DNA of 64,000 bases from CANKHA01 sp963731585. Lineage in GTDB: Bacteria; Pseudomonadota; Alphaproteobacteria; Rhizobiales; Xanthobacteraceae. The stretch lies in assembly GCA_963731585.1 (NCBI GenBank), contig CAVSWC010000010.1, positions 62,001 through 126,000 of the forward strand, given 5' to 3'. A program made the translations under genes and the position numbers. Shown here one piece after another: positions 1 through 8,438 of the stretch (its first letter is position 1; every line of letters starts with the position of its first letter). The notes beneath the pieces were generated by a model. That model worked only from the letters and a program-made list of their open reading frames with translations, did no database searches and had not been told where the DNA came from.

Positions 1-723
1 GCCGTGCCGATGAATGCCTTCGTCTGGCGCGAGGTAGGCGACGGCCTCGACGTTACCAAACTCAACTGGATCGGCCGGCTCGATGCCATCGACGTGGTCA
101 ATGTCGCCTGGCACACGGCCGGGGTGAAAAGCATCGAGGATGTGAAGAAACGTCCGCTCGCCATCGCCGCTACGTCCCCCACCGGCACGTCGGTGATGAT
201 GCCGACGGCGATGAACAAGCTGATCGGCACGCAATTCAAGGTGGTGCAGGGCTACAAGGGCACTGCCGAGCAGTATCTCGCGATGGAAAAAGGCGAGACC
301 GAGGGCATGGGCAACGCCATCTGGTCACAGCTCAAGCGTTCGCATCCGCACTGGATCGCCGAAAAGAAACTCGTGCCGCTTTATCAGGACGGCTACCAGC
401 GCGCACCCGGCCTGGAAGATGTGCCGACCGCGATGGAACTCGCGAAGAATGAGGAAGACCGCAAGGTATTTCGCCTGCTCGGCAGCACCGCGGAGGTTGG
501 CCGCTCTTTCTATGTTGGGCCACAAGTCCCGGCGGAGCGCGTCGCGGCACTGCGGCAGGCTTTCAGCGAAATGACGAAGGACCCTGCTTTCAGGAAAGAG
601 GCCGAGCAGCTCAATATCGTGATCAATCCGATGTCAGGACAGGATTTGCAAAAGATGATCGGCGAGCTTGGGCTGTATCCGCCTGAGTTGCTGGAGCGCA
701 CGCGGCAGCTCGTGGCGCCGTAA
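1..723 (+). CDS. Bug/TctC-family solute-binding protein, 5'-truncated by window edge
   Basis: Periplasmic solute-binding protein of the Bug family (receptor of tripartite tricarboxylate-type transporters). Only the C-terminal ~240 residues are present; the frame is open to base 1, so the start and signal peptide lie upstream. The segment around KLNWIGR and WHTAGVKSIEDV and the C-terminal GQDLQKMI stretch align along their length with the second binding protein that starts at 1715, so the two are paralogues. The 3' end is 25 bp before the dehydrogenase gene, suggesting one transcript. The substrate is unknown; Bug proteins bind carboxylates and similar small acids. No TctA or TctB membrane gene is visible. 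Confidence 0.85.
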   Translation, partial: AVPMNAFVWREVGDGLDVTKLNWIGRLDAIDVVNVAWHTAGVKSIEDVKKRPLAIAATSPTGTSVMMPTAMNKLIGTQFKVVQGYKGTAEQYLAMEKGETEGMGNAIWSQLKRSHPHWIAEKKLVPLYQDGYQRAPGLEDVPTAMELAKNEEDRKVFRLLGSTAEVGRSFYVGPQVPAERVAALRQAFSEMTKDPAFRKEAEQLNIVINPMSGQDLQKMIGELGLYPPELLERTRQLVAP

Positions 724-748
724 GGATACTAACCAGGGGAGTGCAGCG

Positions 749-1601
749 ATGGATTATCAGGTTGCGCTGATCGGCGTCGGCAAAATGGGCAGCGCCTTGC
801 TCGAGCGCCTGGTCGCGGCGGGAGCGAAGGTGCGCGCCTTCGATATCAAGGATAGCGCCATGCAGGCCGCGCGCGAGCGCGGTGCGCAGACGGTCGCGTC
901 CTCCGCCGAAGCCGCGCGCGGCGCGAAGATCATCCATGTCTTCGTGCATAACGACCAGGAAATCTTCGACGCCACCCTCGGCGACAAGGGAGTTCTGGCC
1001 GGCGCCGACAAAGGCGCGATCGTGATCCTGCACAGTACCATCCTGCCCGCGACCACGCGGCGAGTGGCCGAGGAAGCGCGCGCACAAGGCTGTGCGTGTG
1101 GTCGATGCTTGCGTTACCTCGACGCCGCGTTATGTGCGCGCCGGCGAGGCTGTCTTTCTGGTGGGCGGCGACGACGAGGTGGTAGCGGAGATTGGCCCGC
1201 ATCTGGAAAGGATCGGCAGCAAGGTCTGGCATTTCGGTCCGCTCGGCTCGGGCAATGCCGCCAAGCTAATGAAGAACCTGTCGAACGTGATGGAACGGGT
1301 GATGTGGCTGGAGACGCTGACGGCCGTGAAGGCTGCCGGCATCGATCCGCGCCAATATGCCGAGATGCTGAAATCGGTGATGCGCGGTTCCGCCATCTCG
1401 GACTGGGAAAAGATCATCCGGATCGACGATGGCGAGGTCTCACCAACGCGGCCGGGCGGCAACATTTTCCGCAAGGACGTGCCGCATGCGTTGAAATTCC
1501 TGCATGGGCTCGGGTTGGAGCTGCCGCTGGCCGAAGGCACCGGCCAAGCCGCCGCGCGCTTTGTGGCCGATGCGCCAAAAGCCGCTGAAGCCGCGGAATA
1601 G
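749..1601 (+). CDS. 3-hydroxyisobutyrate dehydrogenase-like NAD(P) oxidoreductase (frameshifted in this read)
   Basis: Member of the beta-hydroxyacid dehydrogenase family (3-hydroxyisobutyrate / tartronate semialdehyde reductase type). The N-terminal Rossmann motif VALIGVGKMGSALLE (GxGxxG) is at residues ~4-18. The substrate-domain motif GSGNAAKLMKNLSN carries the family's catalytic Lys. Start at 749 is chosen for the GGGGAG ribosome site 8 bases upstream. The frame breaks near 1092: one extra T in GGC-T-GTG explains it, and the restored protein is about 283 residues, normal for the family. It lies between two paralogous binding-protein genes, so it probably acts on a hydroxy acid taken up by them (inference). 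Confidence 0.8.
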
Positions 1602-1714
1602 CGGCGACGTTTCGCTGCGCGCAAACCGTTGACGGCAGGGTGCCTGCAAGATAGTTAGTTACCCATACTATCACCATACGCCTGCATGGCCCTAAAGCCG
1701 AACGGGAGGATGAT

Positions 1715-2744
1715 GTGAAGCATTTCACAAGGCTGGTGGCATTCGGTTTCGTGGCCTCGCGTTTTAGCCGCGTCCGCGCAAGCGCAAACGCCGGCAGAAT
1801 TTTACAAAGGCAAAACCGTCCGCCTGATTGTCCCGGCGGCCGCCGGCGACAGCTACGACACCGAAGGCCGGCTGATCGCGCGTCACCTCACCAAATACAT
1901 CCCCGGCAATCCCACCATCGTGCCGGAGAATATGCCGGGCGCCTCGGGCCGCAATGCAGCAAGTTATATTGCCAATGTCGCGCCCAAGGACGGCACCGTG
2001 CTCGCGCTGGTGCAGCAGAGCGTCGTGCTTGCGCAGGCGATGCGGCAGACCGGCATCAATTTCGATTCCGCCAAGCTGAACTGGATAGGCACCCCGTCGG
2101 CGCCGATCAGCGTGCTCGCGGTCTGGCACACCGCCGGGGTGAAGACCATCGAGGATGCCAAGCAGAAGGAAGTCACCATCGGCGCCACCACCACCGCCGG
2201 CAATAATTTCGTCTATCCCAAGCTGATCAAGGAATTCGTGGGCGCCAAATTCAAGATCATCACCGGCTATCCCGGCGGCTCGCCGATCGACATCGCCATG
2301 GAACGCGGGGAGGTCCAGGGCCGCGGCTCAAATCCCTGGAACAACTATAAGCTTGCGCATCCACACTGGATCTCCGAGCGCAAGCTGATCGCGCTGGTGC
2401 AGATGAGCGCGAATAAGCATCCCGAACTGCCCGATGTGCCGCGTCTCATCGATCTGGCGCCGAACGAGGAGGCGCGGCAGATCTTCGAATTGATGTCGGT
2501 GGCCGCCGATATCGGTCGGCCGATGGTGACCTCGCCCGGCGTTCCGGCCGACCGGGTGAAGGCGTTGCGCGAGGCTTTCGCCGCCACCATGCAGGATCCG
2601 GAATTCCAGAAGGAAGCCGCCAAGCTCAATGTCGACATCGATCCGACCATCGGGGAGGACTTGCAAAAGCTCGTGGAGAAGGTGCTGGCGGCGCCGCAGA
2701 GCGCGATCGATCGGCTCAATGCCACGGTGCTGAAGGAGCAGTGA
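1715..2744 (+). CDS. Bug/TctC-family solute-binding protein (frameshift in signal peptide)
   Basis: Second Bug-type periplasmic binding protein. A GTG start at 1715 follows a GGGAGG ribosome site. The N-terminus MKHFTRLVAFGFVAS plus, after removal of one C near 1762, VLAASAQAQ forms a signal peptide cleaved before TPAEFYKGKTVRL. The mature part has the typical first strand KTVRLIVPAAAGDSYD and the WHTAGVKTIEDA region. Restored length is about 343 residues. It is the paralogue of the truncated protein at the window start and follows the dehydrogenase by 113 bp. Substrate unknown. Confidence 0.83.
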
Positions 2745-2778
2745 GCCGCGTAGGCGGAAGACTTGGAAAGCGCCGCCG

Positions 2779-2934
2779 CTACTTCTTCTCCATCGAGACA
2801 CCGCCCGGGCCGACATTGATCTGGAATCCCTTCGGCTCTTTCTTCGCCTCATAGAGCTGATAACCGAGCACCGCAGCGACCACGGCCAGAACCGCAATCG
2901 CGGCGTAGAGCAGGTTGGTGTTGATCGTTGGCAT
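2779..2934 (-). CDS. Small single-span membrane protein, 51 aa, hypothetical
   Basis: Short gene of 51 codons with start at 2934 (ATG) and TAG stop at 2779. An AAGGGG ribosome site lies 6 bases before the ATG. The protein begins MPTINTNLL, followed by a hydrophobic helix AAIAVLAVVAAVLGYQLY (residues ~11-28) and a polar tail ending GPGGVSMEKK, so it is a single-span, probably inner-membrane protein with a short soluble tail. No function recognised. It lies 24 bp downstream of the monooxygenase-like gene on the same strand and could be cotranscribed with it. Confidence 0.7.
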   Translation of the reverse strand: MPTINTNLLYAAIAVLAVVAAVLGYQLYEAKKEPKGFQINVGPGGVSMEKK

Positions 2935-2958
2935 GTTTTCCCCTTGTGAATTTGCCGG

Positions 2959-3255
2959 CTATTTCAGTTCCAGCACCACCGGTCCCGATACCGGATCGGT
3001 GAGGCCGAGGCCGTCGCCGAGATCCTCCAGCGTATTGCGGAAAGTGTCGAGCGTCGCGATCATGTTCGGCCGCGCGGCGGCGAGCGCCTCCATATCGCTC
3101 CATTCGGCGATGATGCAATAGTTGCGGTCGCCGGTTTTGATGATGTTGACGTGCTTCAGCCCGGGCCAGTCTCTTGCAGCATTCTTGTGGGCGTCGAGAA
3201 ATTCCTGGTCGCGCCCGGGTTTGACGCGGAAACGGACAGCGTTGAAGGCAGTCAT
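2959..3255 (-). CDS. Antibiotic-biosynthesis-monooxygenase-like (ABM) dimeric alpha/beta-barrel protein
   Basis: 98-residue protein with the ferredoxin-like fold pattern of the ABM family: strand FNAVRFRVKPGRDQEFLDAH, central HVNIIKTGDRNYCIIAEW, helix MEALAAARPNM, and terminal strand VSGPVVLELK. Such proteins form dimeric barrels and include heme-degrading enzymes, quinol monooxygenases and many of unknown role; no residue here decides between them. It is transcribed away from clpS, 164 bp apart, and followed by the 51-aa membrane protein. Confidence 0.7.
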   Translation of the reverse strand: MTAFNAVRFRVKPGRDQEFLDAHKNAARDWPGLKHVNIIKTGDRNYCIIAEWSDMEALAAARPNMIATLDTFRNTLEDLGDGLGLTDPVSGPVVLELK

Positions 3256-3419
3256 CGGTTGCCCCTATGGCTATGCAGAGGCCGAATGATGCGCGCGTCG
3301 CCCGGCCGGACGCAAGGGCCGGTGCGAATGGCGGTGTTCCGGCCGTTCGCCCTTCTGCTAGTATTACGATCGTCACACGCCCACGACAAAGATTGTCTCC
3401 GCCCGCGAGGGAGGTGTTG

Positions 3420-3725
3420 ATGAGCGGTACCGTCACTGCGCCGCGCACCAAGGTCCGGCCGAAGATTGCGCGGCCGCCGCTGCACAAAGTCATTCTTTTG
3501 AATGACGACTACACGCCACGCGAATTTGTCGTGCTGGTGCTCAAGGCGGTATTCCGGATGAACGAAAGGCAGGCCTACGGCGTGATGCTGACCGCGCACC
3601 GCAAGGGCTCCTGCGTCATCGCGGTCTATACCAGGGACGTCGCGGAGACGAAGGCGACGGAGGCGACCGAGCTCGGCCGCAGCATGGGCTATCCGCTGGC
3701 TTTCACCACCGAACCGGAAGAATGA
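3420..3725 (+). CDS. clpS: ATP-dependent Clp protease adaptor ClpS (ClpS2 type)
   Basis: Adaptor that delivers N-degron substrates to ClpAP. Start at 3420 is chosen because GGGAGG lies just upstream and gives 101 residues, the usual size, although the frame is open further upstream. The core LHKVILLNDDYTPREFVVLV holds the N-degron pocket and D/N loop, followed by MTAHRKGSC-like and ETKATEAT helices. The C-terminus FTTEPEE is characteristic of the ClpS2 paralogue of Rhizobiales. clpA is not adjacent, consistent with the separately encoded second ClpS. Confidence 0.93.
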   Translation: MSGTVTAPRTKVRPKIARPPLHKVILLNDDYTPREFVVLVLKAVFRMNERQAYGVMLTAHRKGSCVIAVYTRDVAETKATEATELGRSMGYPLAFTTEPEE

Positions 3726-3912
3726 GAGTGGAATGCTCGGCCGCCCTGAAGCCAAATAAGTAATGAGGTGCGGCTAGCCCCGCCGCGGGACGTCCTCGGC
3801 CATACAACTAGCCCGGTCATGACGAAAACAGTGTATCAGCGTCGCGCCAGAGAGCGGCGATGCTTCCAACAGGATACTTCCGACGCAAAAGTGACAGGAA
3901 GGGGAAAAACTC

Positions 3913-4884
3913 ATGCGGATGCGCGGATCGATTCTCGCGGTTGCAGCCTTGCTGGCGCTGGCCGGCGCACCGGCGCTGGCGCAGGAATGGCCCACGCGGC
4001 CGGTGACTTTCATCACCCCCGCGGCGGCCGGCAACAGCCCGGACGTGGTGACGCGCATTATCGCCGAGAAGCTGACGCAGATCTGGAAGCAGCAGGTGGT
4101 GGTGCTCAACCGTCCCGGCGCGGGCGGGCTGCTCGCCGCGCAAGCCGCGGCCGGGGTGGAGAAGGATGGCTACAGCCTCTACGCGACCCAGGCATCCAGC
4201 TTCAACGTCCTGCCGGTGGAGCAGGAAGGCAAGATGCCGTTCGATCTGGCGAAGACTTTTGTCTCCATCGGCTTCATCGGCGAACAGCCGATCGCGGTGG
4301 GCGTGAACAAGGATGTGCCGGCGAAAAACGTCGCCGAGCTGATCGCGCTCGCCAACAAATCGCCCGACGGCATGCTGTTCGGAGCCACCAACCGCGGCGG
4401 CCAAGCCCATCTCACCGGCGAACTGTTCCGCGACCGCTCCAAGGCCAACGTCTCCTTCGTGCATGCCGCCGGCGCGGCGGTGTCGCTCAATGACGTGATC
4501 GCGGGACGCCTGCCGATCATGTTCGAGGCGCTGGCTGGGCTGAACCCCGGCATCCAGAGCGGCGACGTGCGGGTGCTCGGCGTCGCCTCGGTCAAGCGCC
4601 TGCCCAATCTGCCGGATTTGCCGACGATCGCGGAGACGGTGCCAGGCGTGGTGTCGAGCGGCTGGATCCTGCTGATGGCGCCTGCCGGCACGCCCGACCA
4701 CGTCATCCAGAAGGTCAATGCCGATCTGCGCAAGGTGACGGCGATGCCGGACGTGATCGCGCGCTTGCACCAGCTCGGCACCTACGGCCGCGATTTCACG
4801 CCCGCGCAGACCGAGGAATTCATCCGCGACGAAGAGAAGCTGTGGCACCCGATCGTGCGCGATCTGAAGAATCGCAGGACGTGA
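3913..4884 (+). CDS. Bug/TctC-family solute-binding protein
   Basis: Complete, unbroken 323-residue periplasmic binding protein. Signal peptide MRMRGSILAVAALLALAG...ALA is cleaved before QEWPTRPVTF. The typical Bug first strand PTRPVTFITPAAAGNSPDVV and the PGAGGLLAAQ loop are present, as is a C-terminal helix ending EKLWHPIVRDLKN. An AGGGG ribosome site precedes the ATG. It is only moderately similar to the two binding proteins at 1-2744. It stands alone, with no TctAB-type permease, and is 70 bp upstream of the flavoprotein gene. Substrate not predictable. Confidence 0.88.
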   Translation: MRMRGSILAVAALLALAGAPALAQEWPTRPVTFITPAAAGNSPDVVTRIIAEKLTQIWKQQVVVLNRPGAGGLLAAQAAAGVEKDGYSLYATQASSFNVLPVEQEGKMPFDLAKTFVSIGFIGEQPIAVGVNKDVPAKNVAELIALANKSPDGMLFGATNRGGQAHLTGELFRDRSKANVSFVHAAGAAVSLNDVIAGRLPIMFEALAGLNPGIQSGDVRVLGVASVKRLPNLPDLPTIAETVPGVVSSGWILLMAPAGTPDHVIQKVNADLRKVTAMPDVIARLHQLGTYGRDFTPAQTEEFIRDEEKLWHPIVRDLKNRRT

Positions 4885-4953
4885 GGCAGCGGGGCGGAGC
4901 CATGCGGCATGCGGCAGCACGCATCGCGCAATTGTGCGGCGATGTCGCGGTGA

Positions 4954-6672
4954 ATGGCAGGGCGAATGACTGACACGCGTGACCCCAACGAACTGCCGGC
5001 GGCGGGCGGCGCGGCGGAGCGCTACAAGCAGACCTATCCGGAACTGACGGCGCGGGAGATCGACCGGCTGCGGCGCTTCGGCGGGATCAAGCATTATGGC
5101 GACCGCGAGCAGCTGTTCGCGGCGGGCAAGATCACCTGCGGCATGTTCGTGGTGCTCAAAGGTCATGTCTGCATCTCGCAGCGCGACGGCCTCGGCCGTG
5201 TCACGCCGGTGGTGGAGCAGGGGCCGGGGCAATTTCTTGCCGAAGTGAGCCAGCTTTCCGGCAAGGCCGCGCTGGTCGACGGCTATGCCGAAGGGGAGGT
5301 CGAGGTCTTGGCGATCCCGGCGGAAAATCTGCGCCGGCTGATGATCACCGAGGCCGAGCTGGGCGAACGCATCATGCGCGCGCTGATCCTGCGCCGCGTC
5401 AACCTGATCCAGAGCGGCACCGCCGGGCCGGTGCTGGTCGGCTCGCCGAACGCGGCGAACCTGATCCGGTTGCAAGGCTTCCTCACCCGCAACGGATTTC
5501 CTTTCCATGTGCTCGATCCGGCGAACGATCCGGAAGCTGCCGAATTGTCGGCGCGCGCGGCGCCGTCGCCTGCCGAATTGCCCCTGGTGATCTGCCTCGA
5601 CGGCACCGTGATGAAGAATCCGACCGAAGTGCAGCTCGCCAGAGCGCTCGGCATGATCAAGGCGCCGACGACCGATGTTTTGTTTGATGTTGCCGTGGTC
5701 GGCAGCGGACCGGCCGGCCTCGCCACCGCGGTCTATGGCGGCTCGGAAGGGCTTTCCATCGTCTGCCTCGACACCCGCGCCTTCGGCGGACAGGCCGGCG
5801 CCAGCGCTCGGATCGAGAATTATTTCGGCTTCCCGACCGGCATTTCCGGCCAGGCGCTGACCGGCCGCGCTTTCGTGCAGGCGCAGAAATTCGGTGCGGA
5901 AATGGTAATCCCGGGCGAGGTGAAGTCGCTCGACTGTTCGCGGCGGGACGGCAGCTTTGCGATCACGGTCAACGACGGCGTGGTGCTCTATGCGCGCTCG
6001 ATCGTGATCGCCACCGGCGCGCGCTACCGGCGGCCGAAGATCGAGCGCCTGGAAGAATTCGAGGGCCGCGGCGTCTGGTACTGGGCTTCGCCGATCGAGG
6101 CCAAGCTCGCCGCGGGCGAGGAAATCATCCTGGTCGGCGGCGGCAATTCCGCCGGCCAGGCGGCGGTGTTTCTGGCGACCCATGCCAGGCATGTGCGGAT
6201 GATGGTGCGCGGCGATGGGCTGGCCGCCAGCATGTCGCGCTATCTGATCGACCGCATCGCCGACACGCCGAACATCGAGCTGCTCAGCAACACCGAAATC
6301 TGCAAGCTGGAGGGAAGCGACAGCGGGCTGGAGCAAGTATGCTGGCGTAACAACAAGACCGGAGAAGAAAACGCCGGCGCGATCCGCAACGTGTTTCTCT
6401 TCCTCGGCGCCGATCCGGCCACCGGCTGGCTCGCCGGCTGCGGCGTCGAGGTCGACAAGGCCGGCTTTGTCGTCACCGGCGGGCATTGCTCGAACGGCAA
6501 TCCATTGAACCCGCTGCGCACCAGCGTGGCCGGCGTCTTCGCGGTTGGCGACGTGCGCTCCGGCTCGATCAAGCGCGTCGGGGCGGCAATCGGGGAGGGC
6601 GCGCAGGTCGTGGCCGCGCTGCACGGCTATCTCGCCACGCTCGCGCCGCCGACGGCCAAGGCGGCGGAGTGA
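4954..6672 (+). CDS. Cyclic-nucleotide-binding-domain / thioredoxin-reductase-like flavoprotein
   Basis: 572 residues in three parts. Residues ~30-145 are a cNMP-binding/Crp-like sensor domain (GDREQLFAAGKITCGMFVVL). Residues ~155-235 resemble a thioredoxin or receiver-like fold with no active-site cysteines. Residues ~245-565 are a thioredoxin-reductase fold: FAD site VVGSGPAGLATAV at ~247, NADPH site ILVGGGNSAGQAAVF at ~391, and C-terminal FAD contact GVFAVGDVRSGS at ~526. At the usual CxxC position the sequence is GVWYWASPIEAKL, with no redox cysteines, so it is unlikely to reduce thioredoxin in the standard way. An alternative start is 4966 (MTDTRDPN). A large antisense frame over this region is a GC artefact. 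Confidence 0.88.
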   Translation: MAGRMTDTRDPNELPAAGGAAERYKQTYPELTAREIDRLRRFGGIKHYGDREQLFAAGKITCGMFVVLKGHVCISQRDGLGRVTPVVEQGPGQFLAEVSQLSGKAALVDGYAEGEVEVLAIPAENLRRLMITEAELGERIMRALILRRVNLIQSGTAGPVLVGSPNAANLIRLQGFLTRNGFPFHVLDPANDPEAAELSARAAPSPAELPLVICLDGTVMKNPTEVQLARALGMIKAPTTDVLFDVAVVGSGPAGLATAVYGGSEGLSIVCLDTRAFGGQAGASARIENYFGFPTGISGQALTGRAFVQAQKFGAEMVIPGEVKSLDCSRRDGSFAITVNDGVVLYARSIVIATGARYRRPKIERLEEFEGRGVWYWASPIEAKLAAGEEIILVGGGNSAGQAAVFLATHARHVRMMVRGDGLAASMSRYLIDRIADTPNIELLSNTEICKLEGSDSGLEQVCWRNNKTGEENAGAIRNVFLFLGADPATGWLAGCGVEVDKAGFVVTGGHCSNGNPLNPLRTSVAGVFAVGDVRSGSIKRVGAAIGEGAQVVAALHGYLATLAPPTAKAAE

Positions 6673-6685
6673 CTGCTTTCTTGCG

Positions 6686-6714
6686 GTCATGGCCGGAACA
6701 AGTCCGGCCATGAC
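6686..6714. terminator. 12-bp palindrome after the flavoprotein gene
   Basis: Perfect stem GTCATGGCCGGA / TCCGGCCATGAC with a 5-base loop, 14 bp after the stop at 6672 and before the convergent small gene. No clear T-run follows. It could act as a bidirectional transcript end; it also matches the palindromes (CGTCATxGCCGG type) scattered between genes in this window. Confidence 0.5.
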
Positions 6715-6741
6715 GAGAATGCGCGATCGCGGTTTATCCTT

Positions 6742-7053
6742 TTACGGGCAATACCAGACGGGACCGACAAGAACACAACCCGCGGTCTGCCAGTAGGCCG
6801 GGCGTGCGCCAACGCGGCGCCAGCCACCAGGAGCAGTCCGGTAGACGCCGCCGGGGCGATAGACGACTTTCTTATGCACGACGACCTTTTTCTTCACGAC
6901 CCTGTGGTTCCTGTTGTGATTGACTTGAACCACCGCCGGATCGATCGCCGACGTCAGATTCTTCGACGCAGACGATCCGGGCAGCGCCGAAGCCGGCGAA
7001 GACAGGAAGGCTCCTGCCAGCAAGGCTGGGGCAAGGTATTTAACTAACGACAT
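6742..7053 (-). CDS. Small exported basic protein, hypothetical
   Basis: 103 residues from the ATG at 7053, which is preceded by GGAG eight bases upstream; an in-frame ATG at 7077 has no such site. N-terminus MSLVKYLAPALLAGAFLSSPASA is a signal peptide. The mature part contains a Lys/Val/His-rich patch (HRVVKKKVVVHKKVVYRPGG) and a C-terminus with two Cys, AGCVLVGPVWYCP, which could form a disulfide. No family recognised. It is divergent from the next exported protein, with a 200-bp gap. Confidence 0.65.
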   Translation of the reverse strand: MSLVKYLAPALLAGAFLSSPASALPGSSASKNLTSAIDPAVVQVNHNRNHRVVKKKVVVHKKVVYRPGGVYRTAPGGWRRVGARPAYWQTAGCVLVGPVWYCP

Positions 7054-7252
7054 TGGTTTTCTCCATTCTCGTTTCAAAATAATAATACGGCCAGCTTATG
7101 GGGTGCGAGCGTTTGGAACAACCCTGCTGTGCCGGCAAGTCGCGCTTATACCCTGCAATAGTAAAGATGAACGCTCAGACAACTGAGGCATTAGGCTTCG
7201 GTTCATCATGAACGCGTAGGATTTCCGCTTCCGTTTGAAGGGAGGGTTTGCC

Positions 7253-7633
7253 ATGCGTGCAGTTGCGATTCTGGCGGTAGCGGCAGCTGGGTTCGCCGCG
7301 TTTATTCCGAACGTGGCGTCAGCGGCTGAGCTTGACGTGCCGCGAGAGGGCTGCGAGCGCGGGCAAGTCTGGAACGGTAATCGATGCGAATGGGCGCGCC
7401 CGCGGATGAGCGAAGCGGCGACGGTTTATCGCGGGGCGCCGGTTTACGAAAGCTACGCCGCCTACGAGGTTGCCCCGGTCTATGCGGCGCCGCCGATTTA
7501 CATCGCTCCGCCCATCTATGTCGCGCCGATCTATCGCGCGCCGGTCGTTCGCTACCACGCCGGTCCGCGTTATGTCTGGGGCCACGGTCACCACGGTCAC
7601 CACGGTCACCATCGCCAGCACCGCTGGCGCTAG
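7253..7633 (+). CDS. Exported Tyr/Pro-repeat protein with His-rich C-terminus
   Basis: 126 residues from the ATG at 7253, chosen for the AAGGGAGGG site just upstream. Signal peptide MRAVAILAVAAAGFAAF...ASA. The N-terminal mature part has two Cys in a short motif (EGCERGQVWNGNRCEW), as seen in small GCxxGxxWxxxRC proteins. It then has repeats of the form APPIYIAPPIYVAPIY and a C-terminus HGHHGHHGHHRQH. The His cluster could bind metal (inference). Function unknown. A hairpin lies 29 bp downstream. Confidence 0.7.
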   Translation: MRAVAILAVAAAGFAAFIPNVASAAELDVPREGCERGQVWNGNRCEWARPRMSEAATVYRGAPVYESYAAYEVAPVYAAPPIYIAPPIYVAPIYRAPVVRYHAGPRYVWGHGHHGHHGHHRQHRWR

Positions 7634-7661
7634 CATCTCTCTCGCTCATGGCGCTACTCAG

Positions 7662-7691
7662 TACCGATCTCGGGATAACCCGGGATCGGTA
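7662..7691. terminator. 13-bp hairpin after the His-rich protein gene
   Basis: Inverted repeat TACCGATCTCGGG / CCCGGGATCGGTA with loop ATAA and one G-T pair. It lies between the gene ending at 7633 and the convergent lipoprotein gene ending at 7799, so it could end transcription from both sides. There is no T-tract. Confidence 0.5.
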
Positions 7692-7798
7692 GGCCATGCG
7701 CTGCCCATCCTTCGAGACGGCGGGCTTTGTGACTATGACATCAAGGAATACGTCGCGCGCCGTCGGCGCTGTGCACAACGGGTACGCAGCGGGGATTG

Positions 7799-8256
7799 TT
7801 AGCTCGATCCCTCTGCGCCTTCTGCCGGCGCCGGCGACGAAGCGGGCGGCTCAACTTTGATAACCCGCGGCTGCTCGCCCTTCTTCACCTGAAGCAGCGT
7901 TGCCGTGACCGGGTTCGGTACATGCTCAAGCGTTGCTCCGGTGGAGGCATCGACCACCATTCCAACCGCGCCTCCTAAATGATGTTGCCGGCAAAGCCGG
8001 CGGCACCGGTTCCGGCAAGCTGTGTCCGTACCGGTATTTCTACGGAATGAAATCCCGGCTTGGAGAACAGAACCGTGAACTCATCTTTTCGGCTGAATTG
8101 CAGAGTGCACGGCGTAATGCAGGTGTGGCCCATGGACGTGCGGGCCTGCGCTTCCGGCGGATTCGAGTTGATCTGAACTTGCGCGGTAGTGCCGCGGGTG
8201 ACGCTGGCGCAGCTTCCTAACAGAAGTCCGGCCGCAACCCATGTAAGCCAATGCAT
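7799..8256 (-). CDS. PEGA-domain lipoprotein (frameshifted in this read)
   Basis: Start at 8256 is supported by an AAGGGGGG site. N-terminus MHWLTWVAAGLLLGSCAS carries a lipobox LGSC, so it is a lipoprotein with Cys at residue ~16. Next come a PEGA-like segment (AQVQINSNPPEAQARTSMG) with a CxxxC pair and FTVLFSKPGFHSVEIPV. The frame stops after GFAGNII near 7975, but one missing T restores it: GGAVGMVVDASTGATLEHV follows, then a tail ending APAEGAEGSS with the stop at 7799. This continuation matches the usual Rhizobiales form of the family. The restored length is about 152 residues. Likely anchored in the envelope; role unknown. Confidence 0.75.
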
Positions 8257-8438
8257 ACAACCCCCCTTTTTTGCCCCCGAGGCATCATCTTTCAAGGGGC
8301 GGGGGATCGCAAGTCGATGTGGCCGAACCTTGGCGGCCTGTGAATTGTGGGTCCGTCACATTACCGCCGCTCGTTCATAATCGCTTGGTCGGATGCCTTC
8401 ATTCGGATACATCTGTGCTCCGCCCAAAGGAGAAGTGT

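Noticed and set aside
3817..6711. 964-codon open frame on the minus strand opposite the flavoprotein and a binding-protein gene
   Set aside because: Composition (very rich in Arg, His, Gln, Asp) and exact antisense position to two well-supported genes show a high-GC shadow frame.
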